Of a stretch of DNA of 64,000 bases, positions 26,815 through 36,499 are shown in pieces. Position numbers and translations under genes: made by a program. The stretch is from Bin5 sp965207495. GTDB lineage: Bacteria > Chloroflexota > Anaerolineae > Caldilineales > Caldilineaceae. The notes under the pieces are model-generated. The model worked only from the letters and a program-made list of their open reading frames with translations. It was not told the origin of the DNA and ran no database searches. Location: contig OZ242287.1 in NCBI GenBank assembly GCA_965207495.1, positions 1,674,001 to 1,738,000 on the forward strand. The letters are read 5' to 3'. Position 1 is the first letter of the stretch; each line of letters opens with the position of its first letter.

Positions 26815-28032
26815 TTACTCACTCTGCTCCCTACGCCGCTCCGGCAGCCTCAGAACAGCCGGCACGCCAACAAAGGCGATTAGCCCACTGATCAGGAACG
26901 CGGTCGAAAGCCCGAATCTATCTGCCATAAATCCCAGCAACCACAGAGCGGGCGACCGGATGACGAAATTGGCCATCAGAAAAAGCCCATTTGCCAGCGC
27001 CCGATTCTGTCGAAAACTGTCCTGTACAACCGCCAACAACACGGCAGTTGGCGACAGCATCGTGAATCCAAGCGGCAACAGGAAGGCGAATAGCAGCCAG
27101 CCCGAACTATTCAGAAAACCCAAAAATAACATCGGCGCCAAAAGGAACAGAACAATCAGGATCCGCCTCCGTCCCAACCAGTCGCTGGCCGTACCCACAG
27201 TCAAGGCGCCGACAACCCCAGCCCCCTCCAGAAGCGTCAGGGACAGCCCCGCAACCTCGAACTCATAGCCCTTCACATCCTGCATGAAAATCGGCAAGTA
27301 GGTGGTCATCGAGATCGACATAAGAACTCGCGAAGCCATGATCCACATCAGAGGAGGATACACCTTCCTCGCAGCCGGCAATAGCTGTCGAAGGGAAAGC
27401 AACCTGCTCTGGTCGGGCCGCGCCGAGACCCCGCGCAGTCGCCAGTAAAGGAACACCGAAGCCAGCCAGCCAAACGTCGCCACCCGCCATATTCCTTCAA
27501 GCCCAAACCAGCTGACTGCCGCGATCAACAGCAAAGGCCCTACTGTACGCCCCAACTCTCCGGCCGCCATGAAAATGCTCATGCCCGTTCCCAGCCGGTC
27601 GCCGGAAATCCGCCCGATCATCGCCGGCGCCGGCGCGTGGAATATAGCCGAGCTCACGCCGACGACAAACAGCAACAACCCCAGCAGTACATAGCTGTTC
27701 GCCAGACCCAGAAAACTGCAAAGGCTGGCCGTCAAGCCCGGGGCCAGAATGATAAAGTATCGCAAGCTGATCCTGTCGGCAGCATGGCCGATGAACGGTT
27801 GTAGCAGGCTGGGAAACTGTAGAAAGATAGCCAAGCCCCCGATCGCAGCGTAGTCTGCGGCAAGTTTCTCGCGAATCAGAGGCAATAGGGGAGGCACAAA
27901 CGCGGTGAAACTGTCGTGGACGAAATGCCCAGATGCGATCGTCAGTACCTCTTTTGTCTGAAACGCCTTGCTTTCCGGCGGTTCGTCCTGGACCGTTGTT
28001 GGATCCGCGCGATGATCTGCTGTAACTGACAT
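26815..28032 (-). CDS. Major facilitator superfamily transporter
   Basis: 405 residues with about twelve hydrophobic segments. Early motifs SGHFVHDSFTAFVPPLLPLI and the A-loop-like GHAADRISLRYFIILAPG resemble the fosmidomycin-resistance (Fsr) branch of MFS. A second-half repeat contains VGTASDWLGRRRILIVLFL, the canonical D-x2-GRR loop. ATG at 28032, divergent from the sugar-binding protein gene at 28421. It is probably a drug or metabolite exporter; the substrate is unknown. Confidence 0.88.
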   Translation of the reverse strand: MSVTADHRADPTTVQDEPPESKAFQTKEVLTIASGHFVHDSFTAFVPPLLPLIREKLAADYAAIGGLAIFLQFPSLLQPFIGHAADRISLRYFIILAPGLTASLCSFLGLANSYVLLGLLLFVVGVSSAIFHAPAPAMIGRISGDRLGTGMSIFMAAGELGRTVGPLLLIAAVSWFGLEGIWRVATFGWLASVFLYWRLRGVSARPDQSRLLSLRQLLPAARKVYPPLMWIMASRVLMSISMTTYLPIFMQDVKGYEFEVAGLSLTLLEGAGVVGALTVGTASDWLGRRRILIVLFLLAPMLFLGFLNSSGWLLFAFLLPLGFTMLSPTAVLLAVVQDSFRQNRALANGLFLMANFVIRSPALWLLGFMADRFGLSTAFLISGLIAFVGVPAVLRLPERRREQSE

Positions 28033-28362
28033 AGGGTACTCTGTTCCTGTCTGGACTCGCCCGTTTCCGGCTCCAGGGCACGTGGACGGTTGGCGATGGG
28101 CAACGCAAGTGGGTTTCGGCTGATTGTAACACCTGTTCTCAGGAAGACAAGCGACCGGAAAAGGTCAGTAGATGAGAATCCTCCAACATTTCTGGAATCT
28201 CTTCGTTGCCTCAAAGTCCGCCCATTCCCAACCGTCCGCCTTTCACAGTTCAGTCGATGGACTTCGGACCCTGGGCACACACGACGAAATTCGCGCACTT
28301 GACACGCCCAAACCCTTATTCTATATTGTTGACAGTCTCCCCTCGGCCAGAATCTTCCTGTG

Positions 28363-28368
28363 TATACT
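28363..28368 (+). promoter_or_regulatory. Candidate -10 box upstream of the first sugar-binding protein gene
   Basis: The 388-bp divergent region 28033-28420 contains TATACT at 28363-28368, about 50 bp before the ATG at 28421. A TTGACA at 28329-28334 is too distant (28 bp) to be its -35. No operator was recognised. Confidence 0.35.
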
Positions 28369-28420
28369 CCGGTCTTGGACCGAATGGACCTCTTTCGCCT
28401 GTCACCCAAAGGAGAGCATC

Positions 28421-29791
28421 ATGATTAGACGTAGTGTAAGCCGCCGAGACTTCCTGACCTTGTCCGGCGCAACCGCCGCCGGAGCAGTCCTCGCTGCCTG
28501 CGGGACAGCGCCTGCCCCTGGTGCCGCGGCCGACGAGGGCGAAATGCCCGCAGCCGAAGGCTATACGGTCGTCTATACCTATCCCCACCCGGACACCAAT
28601 ATGCTCGGCGGCAACCAGCGAAAGATTCTCGAACGTTACGACTCCGTAGTTCCGGGAACGGAGGTACAGGTAGAGCTCAAGACCGGCTATGAGATGTCCC
28701 GTGTACAAGCAGACCTTGCCGCCGGCACAGCGCCCGACCTGTTCTGGGCTGGTTACACCTCAGTCATCCAGGCCATTGACGAGGGTCTGATCGTCAATCA
28801 GCAAGACTACATGGAGGCCTCCGGTGTGGACTTCGACGACTTCGTCGATGGAATCGAAGCCATTTACGCCCCACCAACCGTGGGCGGCAACTTTTGGGGC
28901 ATGCCCTACGAACAGGTCGTTGTCCTCTTCGCCTACAACGTCGCTGCCCTCGAAGAGTCCGGCATGGAACCGCCGCCCAAAGACTGGACTTGGGATGAAC
29001 TCATCGAATGGGGTGTCGCAGTTACCCGCGACGTTAACGGCAACCGCCCCGATGAAGATGGCTTTGACGCCAACGAGGTCGATATCTGGGGTGTCGCCTA
29101 CTGGCAGCACTTCGCCATCCAGGAATATTTGCCCTGGACGGCCGGTCAGCTCTACGTTGACGAAACCCGCACAAAAGCCACTATCAACAATGACGGTGTC
29201 CGCGATTCCCTCCAGTACTTGCGGGATGCCTATGCCAGCGGAGCCGCCACCGAAAAGCCGCCCGAAAAGGGACTTGTTACCGGCAAAGTCGTATTCCAGG
29301 AAGTCGGCAACTGGGGTCTGCTCGACTTCGAAATGCAGATCGGAGAAGGTGGGCTTGGCGCCCTTTACACACCCAGCCATCCTGTGCATCAAATTACCGC
29401 CACCCCCTGGTACGATAAAGAGCTGTGGATGCCCGTCCAGGATGACAAGAATCGTGAAGCTGCTGCCTACGAGTTCTCAGAGTGGTGGGCGCTCGGGGAT
29501 CCCTATCTTGAATTCTGCCTTGAGACCGGCTACTTCCCCTTCACCAAGAGTCACTTCGCCGACCAGCGATGGCTCGATGCCATAGAAGGCAAGGAGTTCA
29601 TGAAGGTCGCCGGCGAGATGCCCGCCTACGCCACCAACACCCGCTTCTGGGCTTTGTTCAAAGGCGCGCAGGAAGCCCAGCAATCCATGTATGAGTTGTG
29701 GGATCTCGCTGTGCATACCGATGATGATCTAGGCGATCTTATGGCGGCCGCCGAAGCCGAAGTTCAGCGCATCATCGACAAGTACAACTAG
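28421..29791 (+). CDS. ABC transporter extracellular solute-binding protein (family 1, sugar type), copy A
   Basis: 456 residues. ATG at 28421 has AAGGAGAG just upstream; the longer open frame before it lacks features. The signal is twin-arginine (SRRDFLTLSG) combined with a lipobox (LAACG), typical of Chloroflexota lipoproteins exported folded. The mature domain shows family-1 hallmarks: VQADLAAGTAPDLFWAGY, GMPYEQVVVLFAYNVAALEE, PPKDWTWDELIEWGVAVT and AAAYEFSEWWALGDPYLEF. It delivers a sugar to the permeases at 31.5-35.3 kb. Ligand unknown. A second, divergent binding protein follows 339 bp downstream. Confidence 0.93.
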   Translation: MIRRSVSRRDFLTLSGATAAGAVLAACGTAPAPGAAADEGEMPAAEGYTVVYTYPHPDTNMLGGNQRKILERYDSVVPGTEVQVELKTGYEMSRVQADLAAGTAPDLFWAGYTSVIQAIDEGLIVNQQDYMEASGVDFDDFVDGIEAIYAPPTVGGNFWGMPYEQVVVLFAYNVAALEESGMEPPPKDWTWDELIEWGVAVTRDVNGNRPDEDGFDANEVDIWGVAYWQHFAIQEYLPWTAGQLYVDETRTKATINNDGVRDSLQYLRDAYASGAATEKPPEKGLVTGKVVFQEVGNWGLLDFEMQIGEGGLGALYTPSHPVHQITATPWYDKELWMPVQDDKNREAAAYEFSEWWALGDPYLEFCLETGYFPFTKSHFADQRWLDAIEGKEFMKVAGEMPAYATNTRFWALFKGAQEAQQSMYELWDLAVHTDDDLGDLMAAAEAEVQRIIDKYN

Positions 29792-30130
29792 GTACGCTCT
29801 GCAAACACGATGTGAACTTGGGGTCGGGGGCATCCAGCCCCCGTCACCCTTGTCTCGCTGGCTTCGCCTATGGCCGCGTCAAATTCACGGTTCCACTAAA
29901 TTACGCCGTCGATCATTGGAATTCGGCAGTCCGGGCTCTTTGCAGCTTTGCCTGCGGACTTGCGTCCCAGCAGTTCTGCGAGCGTTCCCAGGGGTACTCC
30001 TAGCAGTCCTCGTAAGCAAAAGCCCAACCGGAGCACACAGGACCACCAAGGCCAAAATTCGGCTGAACCGGGCTTCGGTTGAGCGAAGCATAAGCGCTTT
30101 CTAAACCACACCACCGCTGAGGAGAATGAG
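29792..30130. other. Gap between the two solute-binding protein genes
   Basis: 339 bp with no convincing ORF, terminator hairpin or repeat. GAGGAG immediately precedes the next gene's ATG. Confidence 0.4.
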
Positions 30131-31501
30131 ATGAATAACCTGAGCAGACGCAGTTTTCTGAAAGGTGCCACTGGCGCGGCAGGGATCGGCCTGCTGGCCG
30201 CCTGCGCACCAGTGGCCGCGCCCGCCGATTCCGGCGACATGGCGGCGGACGCGCCCGACGAAATGGTCGCCGAGCTCGAAATGTGGACTGAAATGGCAAC
30301 CGTCCCCTGGTTGGGCGCGATGGACGAAATCGTCGACAGCTTCAACAGCGCAAACCCAGGCATCCACGTCACCCACAGCGGTTTCTCCGGCCTGGCCTAC
30401 GAGCAGGCCACCAAGACCGCCTTTGCCGGTGGCGCCGTGCCCGACTTCCTTCAGACCGACGCCGGACCCGGCGCGCTTTCGGCCTTTATCGAGGCCGATC
30501 AGCTCTTGGACCTGACCGACGTCGTCGAGGAAAGCAAGGGAGCCATCTACCCTGACGCCCTCGACTCGGTCCTCTACGAAGGCCGCTACTGGGGCGCGCC
30601 CTGGGCCATGACCGTCGCCAACCTCATGTACTACAACGCCGACATCCTCGCTGAACACGGCGTCGATCCCGCTACCCTGACCACCTGGAGCGCCTTCACC
30701 GACGCCTGCCAGACGTTTCAGGATGCCGGTGTCACCCCCGTCCTGATTGGCGCCAAGAACGCATGGCCCGGCGGCCACTGGGCCCAGCACCTTTACATCA
30801 GGACCTTCGGCGTCAAAGGTTCGGTCGATCTCTTCCTCCGCGGCCTCGATGTCAACCACGAGTCCCCCCTGCGATTCACCGATCCGGCCGGCGTAAGGGT
30901 CTGGGAACTGATCAAAGAGCTCCTGGACAACGACTACTACTCACGGGGCGTGCTCTCCGACGACTATCCCGCCGCCTTTGGCAAGCTCTTCCGCGGCGAC
31001 GGCGCCTTCTTCCAGACCGGTGGCTGGTTGCTGGGTGAATGGTTTGCCCAGGAGACGCCACAGATCGACCTCCAGTTCATGCTCATGCCGGCCATCGACG
31101 ATATCGCCGAGAGCAACGCCGACGAAGTTTCCTTCAACGCCCGCACGCTGATCGTGCCCAAGGAGTCGGCGCATCCCGAAGAGGCCCAGGTGTTCGTCAA
31201 GTGGTACCTGCAATCCGAAGATCCGCACAGGATTTGGTACAAACATCTGCCCGGCGAGGCGCCTCCCATGCCGCTATCGTCGCCGATGGAAAACCTGCGG
31301 CCGGAGTCAGCCCGGCTTATCGACTTGCTGGACAACGCACCGGCCCTGACAATCATGATCGAGCGCGCGATGGACTACAACATTGGCCAGGAGATCCTTT
31401 GGCACGGCTCTAGTGGCGTGCTAAGCGGCGCCCTGTCCCCTGTGGAGGCCGCCGAACGCGCCGAAAATCTCGTGCTCGAATGGCGCGAAGCGCGCATGTA
31501 G
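30131..31501 (+). CDS. ABC transporter extracellular solute-binding protein (family 1, sugar type), copy B
   Basis: 456 residues, ATG at 30131 after a TGAGGAGAATGAG ribosome site. Twin-arginine motif SRRSFLKG plus lipobox LAACA. Mature-domain motifs: MDEIVDSFNSANPGIHVTHS, TAFAGGAVPDFLQTDAG, GAPWAMTVANLMYYNADILA, LTTWSAFTDACQTFQDAG and FFQTGGWLLGEW. It is clearly not a recent duplicate of copy A. It is followed 49 bp later by the first permease pair, so these are probably cotranscribed and functionally paired, while copy A may serve the second pair (inference). Confidence 0.93.
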   Translation: MNNLSRRSFLKGATGAAGIGLLAACAPVAAPADSGDMAADAPDEMVAELEMWTEMATVPWLGAMDEIVDSFNSANPGIHVTHSGFSGLAYEQATKTAFAGGAVPDFLQTDAGPGALSAFIEADQLLDLTDVVEESKGAIYPDALDSVLYEGRYWGAPWAMTVANLMYYNADILAEHGVDPATLTTWSAFTDACQTFQDAGVTPVLIGAKNAWPGGHWAQHLYIRTFGVKGSVDLFLRGLDVNHESPLRFTDPAGVRVWELIKELLDNDYYSRGVLSDDYPAAFGKLFRGDGAFFQTGGWLLGEWFAQETPQIDLQFMLMPAIDDIAESNADEVSFNARTLIVPKESAHPEEAQVFVKWYLQSEDPHRIWYKHLPGEAPPMPLSSPMENLRPESARLIDLLDNAPALTIMIERAMDYNIGQEILWHGSSGVLSGALSPVEAAERAENLVLEWREARM

Positions 31502-31550
31502 CCTTCGCTGCAGGAAGAATGCTTGCATCTCTTCCCGACAAGGAGTGAGA

Positions 31551-32489
31551 ATGCGGCGCTCTAAGCTGACGGGCCGGTCAGAAAAGGGCCCGCTTACGGG
31601 TCGCTATGATGGACGCTTCGCGCTGTTCCTCATAGCGCCCGCCTTCTTCTTCTACACGGTCTTCCTCATCCTGCCGCTCATCGGCACGGTGGTGATTGGC
31701 TTTACCGACTGGACAGGCATCAGCTTTTCCACACTCAGATTCACCGGTCTTGAAAACTTCATTCAAATGGCCGGTGACGAGTTCTTCTGGGGTGCGTTTC
31801 GCAACAGTTTCCTCTTTGTTGTCTGTTGCCTCCTCTTCCAGGTGGGCGTCGCCCTCTTCTTCGCCATCATTCTGGAGTCCGGACCCAGGTTTGCCAAGTG
31901 GTTCCGCAGCATCTTCTTCGTTCCCTTTGTGATCTCGCTCGTCGTTATCGGGATCCTCTTCAACTTTCTGCTCGATCCGACCATCGGCATTGTCGACATC
32001 CTGCTGCGTGCAGTCGGTCTCGACGGGCCCAAATATGGCTGGCTCGGCACCACTACGCTCAACGTCTTTGTTGTGATAGCAGTCCATATCTGGCGCAACT
32101 TCGGCTTCACCATGTTCCTTCTCATCGCCGGCCTGCAGGCCATCCCGCGTGAGCTCCAGGAGAGCGCCCGCCTTGACGGCGCCACAGCGTGGCAGCTGAC
32201 CACACGGATTACAATCCCTCTGCTGCGCGAAGTGCTAGTCGTTGCCTCAGTTATCACCTCGATCGACGCCATGCGCGTCTTTGATCTCGTCTACACACTC
32301 ACCGGGGGCGGACCCTTTCACAGCTCAGAGACGGTCGTTACTTACATCTACCAGCTCGGCCTGGGCGGCGCCCGCACTCAGCATGGATACGCTACGGCGA
32401 TCGCGCTCGTGCTCGTCCTGGTAATTATCGGCATGTCCATTATTCAGTTCACCCTTGCCCGCGCCGGCAGGGGAGCCGTTTCTACCTGA
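31551..32489 (+). CDS. Sugar ABC transporter permease 1A (MalF/UgpA type)
   Basis: 312 residues. ATG at 31551 is chosen because AGGAG lies five bases upstream, excluding an earlier GTG. Six membrane segments; the N-terminal span reads FALFLIAPAFFFYTVFLILP. The EAA coupling motif is ELQESARLDGATAWQLTTRITIPLL (positions around residue 200), fitting the MalF/UgpA subfamily. The downstream pair partner begins 10 bp after the stop. No ATP-binding subunit is encoded in the window, so a shared MsmK/UgpC-like ATPase is likely elsewhere. Confidence 0.93.
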   Translation: MRRSKLTGRSEKGPLTGRYDGRFALFLIAPAFFFYTVFLILPLIGTVVIGFTDWTGISFSTLRFTGLENFIQMAGDEFFWGAFRNSFLFVVCCLLFQVGVALFFAIILESGPRFAKWFRSIFFVPFVISLVVIGILFNFLLDPTIGIVDILLRAVGLDGPKYGWLGTTTLNVFVVIAVHIWRNFGFTMFLLIAGLQAIPRELQESARLDGATAWQLTTRITIPLLREVLVVASVITSIDAMRVFDLVYTLTGGGPFHSSETVVTYIYQLGLGGARTQHGYATAIALVLVLVIIGMSIIQFTLARAGRGAVST

Positions 32490-32499
32490 GGATTCCGCA

Positions 32500-33366
32500 A
32501 TGGTCTTTCGCGAACTCAGCCTGCCGGTCAGGCTCCTTTTCTATATGTTCTTAGTCGTCGCTGCCGTCAGCATCCTCTATCCCCTGACGTGGATGTCCTA
32601 CACTTCACTCAAGACCAACGAGGAGGTCATGCTCTCCCCCTTCGGACTGCCGACCCGCATCTCTTTCGAAAACATCGCCGAAGCCTGGCAGACCGGGAAC
32701 TTCACCCGTCTCTATACCAACAGTATCCTGATCGCTGTCGTCTCTGTCATCGGCATCATTACCATTTCGACCACCGCCGCCTACGGGCTGGCCCGCTATC
32801 ACTTCGCCGCCAATCGAGCAATCTTTATTTACTTCCTTGTCGGCATGGCCGTTCCCACCCAGGCGCTCATGGTCCCCGGCTTCAAATTGATGGCCATCCT
32901 GGATTCCTGGGCCGCTGCTCTGCACCTGCCCATTGCATTCCTCAATAGCCCGCTTGCCGTCATCCTGACCTACATGAGCTGGTCCTCCTTGGCGATCATC
33001 TTCATCCGCGCCTACTTCATTTCGATTCCCCCCGAACTGGAGGACGCGGCCCGCGTGGACGGAGCCAGAGAGTTGCAGATCCTGCGCCATGTCATGGTCC
33101 CTCTGGCCATGCCGGCGATTGCGACCATGACCATCTTCTATTTTGTCTTTTTCTGGAACGACTTTCTCTGGCCTCTCATCTATCTGCACAAGCATACGCT
33201 ACGCACAATTCCTCTGGGAATCATGCACTTTGAGGGCAAATATGTAAGCCTTTGGAGTCTACAGGTGGCGGCCCTTTCGTTGGCGGCCTGGCCTCCTATC
33301 TTCATCTATGTACTGTTCCACCGCCGCATCCAGCGCGGCCTGACCGAGGGCGCCCTGAAGTTCTGA
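32500..33366 (+). CDS. Carbohydrate ABC transporter permease 1B (MalG/UgpE type)
   Basis: 288 residues from ATG at 32500, with TGAGGA (overlapping the previous stop) as ribosome site; an upstream TTG inside the preceding gene is rejected. Six membrane segments. Subfamily hallmarks: SILYPLTWMSYTSLKTNEEV at the start and the coupling motif IPPELEDAARVDGARELQIL followed by RHVMVPLAMPAIATM. It forms the heterodimeric channel with the preceding gene. Confidence 0.93.
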   Translation: MVFRELSLPVRLLFYMFLVVAAVSILYPLTWMSYTSLKTNEEVMLSPFGLPTRISFENIAEAWQTGNFTRLYTNSILIAVVSVIGIITISTTAAYGLARYHFAANRAIFIYFLVGMAVPTQALMVPGFKLMAILDSWAAALHLPIAFLNSPLAVILTYMSWSSLAIIFIRAYFISIPPELEDAARVDGARELQILRHVMVPLAMPAIATMTIFYFVFFWNDFLWPLIYLHKHTLRTIPLGIMHFEGKYVSLWSLQVAALSLAAWPPIFIYVLFHRRIQRGLTEGALKF

Positions 33367-33444
33367 ATCGGTCGGCTCTCTCTGAGAATCTGGGCAGGAC
33401 GGCAAGCGTTGCCAGGATCTTGCGCAGGAAAGTGAATCTCACCT

Positions 33445-34398
33445 ATGGCCAATACTTCTCAAGCTAGCACCACTATTCCGCAGATGCGCCCCAGCCGGTT
33501 TCGTCTGCCGCGCGGGGAGGCATGGCGGGAGAATCTCTACGGATATTTCTTCATCTCCCCTTGGATCCTGGGATTCGTGATCTTCCTGGCAGGACCTCTC
33601 CTGGTCTCTCTCGGACTGATGTTTACGGAGTACGCCGGCTTTAAGAAAATCACCTATGTGGGTCTGGCGAACTTCGAGGAACTGATAAAGTTTGACATCC
33701 GCTTTATCGGCTCGCTGCGAGTCAGCGCCGTATTTGCCTTCTGGACGGTCTCACTGGCAATCATCATCTCGCTGGCCATGGCGCTTCTTCTCAACCAGCG
33801 CTTTAAGGGACACACCTTTTTCCGCGGCCTCTTCTACCTGCCGGCCGCGGTCAGCGGTGTCGCCATGACTTTCGTCTGGGCCGCGATGTTCGAGAAGGAC
33901 TATGGGATGTTCAACCAGATTCTGCGTATCTTCGACTTCGATCGCGTCGACTGGCTGACATCGATAGAGTGGGCGCTGCCCTCGTACATCATCATGCGCC
34001 TATACGGCGTCGGGCACTATATGGTGATCATGCTTGCCGGCCTGCAGAGCATACCGGACGATCTTCATGAGGCCGCAAAGGTCGACGGCGCTAATGGTCT
34101 GGCCCTTTTCCGCCATATCACCTTGCCGCTTCTTTCGCCGACCATCTTCTTCCTGATGATTGTCGGCATGATCGGCTCGCTGCAGGTATTCACCGAGGGC
34201 TTCATGCTGACACAGGGAGGGCCGGCGCGTTCCACGCTCTTCTATGTTCTTTATCTCTATATCGTCGCCTTCACCGAGAGGCGGTTCGGTTACGCAAGCG
34301 TGCTGGCCTGGCTTCTCTTCCTGATCATTATGGGTTTGACTCTACTTCAGTTCTGGCTCGCTCGGCGCTGGGTTCACTACGAGTCGGAGGAGGCATAA
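33445..34398 (+). CDS. Sugar ABC transporter permease 2A (MalF/UgpA type)
   Basis: 317 residues, ATG at 33445 with a weak ribosome site. N-terminal segment NLYGYFFISPWILGFVIFLA and EAA motif DDLHEAAKVDGANGLALFRH, then ITLPLLSPTIFFL, mark the MalF/UgpA class. It is different in sequence from permease 1A, so the cluster holds two distinct pairs rather than a recent duplication. It is followed without any gap by permease 2B. Confidence 0.93.
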   Translation: MANTSQASTTIPQMRPSRFRLPRGEAWRENLYGYFFISPWILGFVIFLAGPLLVSLGLMFTEYAGFKKITYVGLANFEELIKFDIRFIGSLRVSAVFAFWTVSLAIIISLAMALLLNQRFKGHTFFRGLFYLPAAVSGVAMTFVWAAMFEKDYGMFNQILRIFDFDRVDWLTSIEWALPSYIIMRLYGVGHYMVIMLAGLQSIPDDLHEAAKVDGANGLALFRHITLPLLSPTIFFLMIVGMIGSLQVFTEGFMLTQGGPARSTLFYVLYLYIVAFTERRFGYASVLAWLLFLIIMGLTLLQFWLARRWVHYESEEA

Positions 34399-35301
34399 AT
34401 GGCAACGGACATCAGACAAGCAAGCAGTCCCTGGATGTACCGCCGTGCGTTGCGACTGGCGCTGAACTATCTGATCGCCATCGCGATCGGCATCGTCATG
34501 ATTTTCCCGCTGCTGTGGATGTTCTCGGGCGCCCTCAAGACAAAGGAGATGCTGCTCGAAGAGACCGTCATCAATCTGCTCCCTCCGCAGCCATGGCAGT
34601 GGCAAAACTTTATCGAAGCATGGACTGCCTTGGCTTTCACCCGGTTCCTGTTTAACACACTCGTCATTACTGTGGCCTCCATGTTCGGAGGGCTGCTTTC
34701 CGCCTCCATGGTGGCATACGGCTTTGCCCGCATTCGCTTCGTGGGGCGCAACTTCCTGTTCTTCATCGTACTGGGCACAATGATGGTCCCAATGCAGGTC
34801 ACGGCCATCCCAACTTTTCTGCTCTTCCATCGCCTGGGGTGGCTCAACACGTACCTGCCGCTCATCGTACCCATGTGGATGGGAGGAGGCGCCTTCTATA
34901 TCTTTCTGCTGCGCCAGTACATTATGACAATCCCCACGGAGCTCGACGATGCCGCCAAGATCGACGGCTGTTCCCCGATCGGCATTTATCGCCACGTGAT
35001 TCTGCCCAATATAGGCCCGGCGCTGGCCGCAGCATCGATCTTCCTCTTTCTTCATTCATGGAACGATCTGTGGGGCCCGCTGATCTACCTGACCGACGAT
35101 AACACCTGGACCCTCGCGCGCGGCATGTTGACCTTCAAACGGACGCTGGCCGAGTTCCGCCACGGCGGCGGCCTGCGGCAGTATCAGATTCACTGGTTCC
35201 TGTCGCTGGGCACCATGACCATGTTGCCCGTTCTGTTTATCTATCTCGTTCTACAGCGCCACTTCGTGAGCGGTGTTGTAACTTCCGGCCTAAAGGGGTA
35301 A
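34399..35301 (+). CDS. Carbohydrate ABC transporter permease 2B (MalG/UgpE type)
   Basis: 300 residues, ATG at 34399 immediately after the stop codon of permease 2A; GGAGGAGG within the end of that gene supplies the ribosome site. Six membrane segments; hallmarks are MIFPLLWMFSGALKTKEMLL and the coupling motif IPTELDDAAKIDGCSPIGIY. It ends the transporter cluster; the following lipoprotein gene starts 74 bp later and is probably separate. Confidence 0.93.
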   Translation: MATDIRQASSPWMYRRALRLALNYLIAIAIGIVMIFPLLWMFSGALKTKEMLLEETVINLLPPQPWQWQNFIEAWTALAFTRFLFNTLVITVASMFGGLLSASMVAYGFARIRFVGRNFLFFIVLGTMMVPMQVTAIPTFLLFHRLGWLNTYLPLIVPMWMGGGAFYIFLLRQYIMTIPTELDDAAKIDGCSPIGIYRHVILPNIGPALAAASIFLFLHSWNDLWGPLIYLTDDNTWTLARGMLTFKRTLAEFRHGGGLRQYQIHWFLSLGTMTMLPVLFIYLVLQRHFVSGVVTSGLKG

Positions 35302-35375
35302 TCTGTTCCCAGATCAACTTTCTGACAATTGGCACATTGCGCGCAAATGGCTAAACGATAGCCCACTCAAGGGTC

Positions 35376-36383
35376 ATGCTACGAATCTCGCTCCTAGTCG
35401 CTTCAGCCTTGATTCTGTTTGTCGCTTCCTGCGGCGGACCAGCCGCTGAAGACGGTGCACTTTTGAGCCCCGAACTCTCCGATGCAGAGGAGCAGCAACC
35501 CGGGGAGGACGCCGCGCCTGAGAGCGCTGCCCCTGCGCAGGCCGACGTCAACGCTACCGCGACGGCCCTGCCCACATTTACACCGTTACCGCTGCCCACG
35601 GAAACTGATTCGCCACTGCCGACACCTTCGCCGACTACGACGTCAGTCGCAACCGCAACGCCTACACCCACCGCAGCCCTGACAGTAACCACTGAGCCTC
35701 CTGCTCCGACAGCCGCGCCGACCGCAACAGCGACATCCACTGAGTCGGCGCCACTGCCGACACCGACGCCGACTTCTTCGCCTACGACAACGCCAACCAG
35801 CACGCCGGTTCCGGCGGCCGTCTTCGTGCGCAGCCATACCACCTACCCGTCGGGGTCGCAGCTGGCACTGGTTGGAGAGGTGGTGAATGGCTCAGCCTAC
35901 GAGGTGTTCGGTGTCCGCGTACACGCTGAATTTTTCAGCAGCAACGGCGAATCGATCGCCGACTCCGAAGCAGTGGCGGTCTTTGGCAGGCTGGAAGTTG
36001 AACGACCGGCCCCGTTTATCATGCTTGTAAACGTCGACCCTTCCGCTGTCCACAGTTACGAACTGAACGTGTCCCACGATGATTTCAGCATCATCGAGTT
36101 TCGTGATCTGGAGGTGTCGGCTGTTTCCGTTGTAGAGCGGGAAGGACGCACTGCGATTGTCGGCAGATTGCACAATCGGCACGAAACCGCTCTGACTGCC
36201 GTCGTGGTGGCCGCCACGTTCTTTGACGACGACGGCGAAGTTGTGGACGTGGTGGAACTGTCCATGTTCGGTGAAACGATCACACCTGGCGCCGAACTCC
36301 CCTTTGAAATACCCCTGCAGGATGTAGGCAGAGCCTTCACAAACCTGCGCGTGCAGGCTCAAGGTCAGCTGAGCCTGTTCTAG
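35376..36383 (+). CDS. Lipoprotein with Thr/Pro-rich linker and FxLYD-like domain
   Basis: 335 residues. A signal peptide ends in lipobox VASC (Cys19). Residues ~20-60 are acidic/Ala-rich and ~60-148 are a low-complexity Thr/Pro/Ala stretch (TPTPTSSPTTTPTSTP), typical of extended, possibly O-glycosylated surface linkers in Chloroflexota. The C-terminal ~185 residues contain two related beta-sandwich halves (GSQLALVGEVVNGSAYEVFG and GRTAIVGRLHNRHETALTAV), like FxLYD domains. It ends in QLSLF, which I regard as coincidental in a secreted protein. Convergent with the giant protease gene. Confidence 0.75.
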   Translation: MLRISLLVASALILFVASCGGPAAEDGALLSPELSDAEEQQPGEDAAPESAAPAQADVNATATALPTFTPLPLPTETDSPLPTPSPTTTSVATATPTPTAALTVTTEPPAPTAAPTATATSTESAPLPTPTPTSSPTTTPTSTPVPAAVFVRSHTTYPSGSQLALVGEVVNGSAYEVFGVRVHAEFFSSNGESIADSEAVAVFGRLEVERPAPFIMLVNVDPSAVHSYELNVSHDDFSIIEFRDLEVSAVSVVEREGRTAIVGRLHNRHETALTAVVVAATFFDDDGEVVDVVELSMFGETITPGAELPFEIPLQDVGRAFTNLRVQAQGQLSLF

Positions 36384-36434
36384 ACTCCGACCGTTGCGTT
36401 ATCAGAATCGGCCAGGCCACGGCCCGGGCGCGCA

Positions 36435-36473
36435 ACGCCCCTCCGCGGCCACTTGCGCAGCGCGGAGGGGCGT
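36435..36473. terminator. Hairpin between convergent genes
   Basis: ACGCCCCTCCGCG (36435-36447) pairs perfectly with 36461-36473: a 13-bp GC-rich stem and 13-nt loop. It lies between the stop codons of the convergent lipoprotein and protease genes. There is no U tract on either side, so it is a weak intrinsic terminator at best, but its position fits a bidirectional one. Confidence 0.55.
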
Positions 36474-36499
36474 CGTCAGACTAGGTCTTCGAATCTGAA

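Noticed and set aside
28329..28368. TTGACA plus TATACT as one promoter
   Set aside because: The spacer is 28 bp, too long for sigma-70; only the -10 was kept as a weak candidate.
36366..36383. Clamp-binding QLSLF at the end of the FxLYD lipoprotein
   Set aside because: The protein has a lipoprotein signal and is exported, so contact with the DNA clamp is implausible; coincidence.
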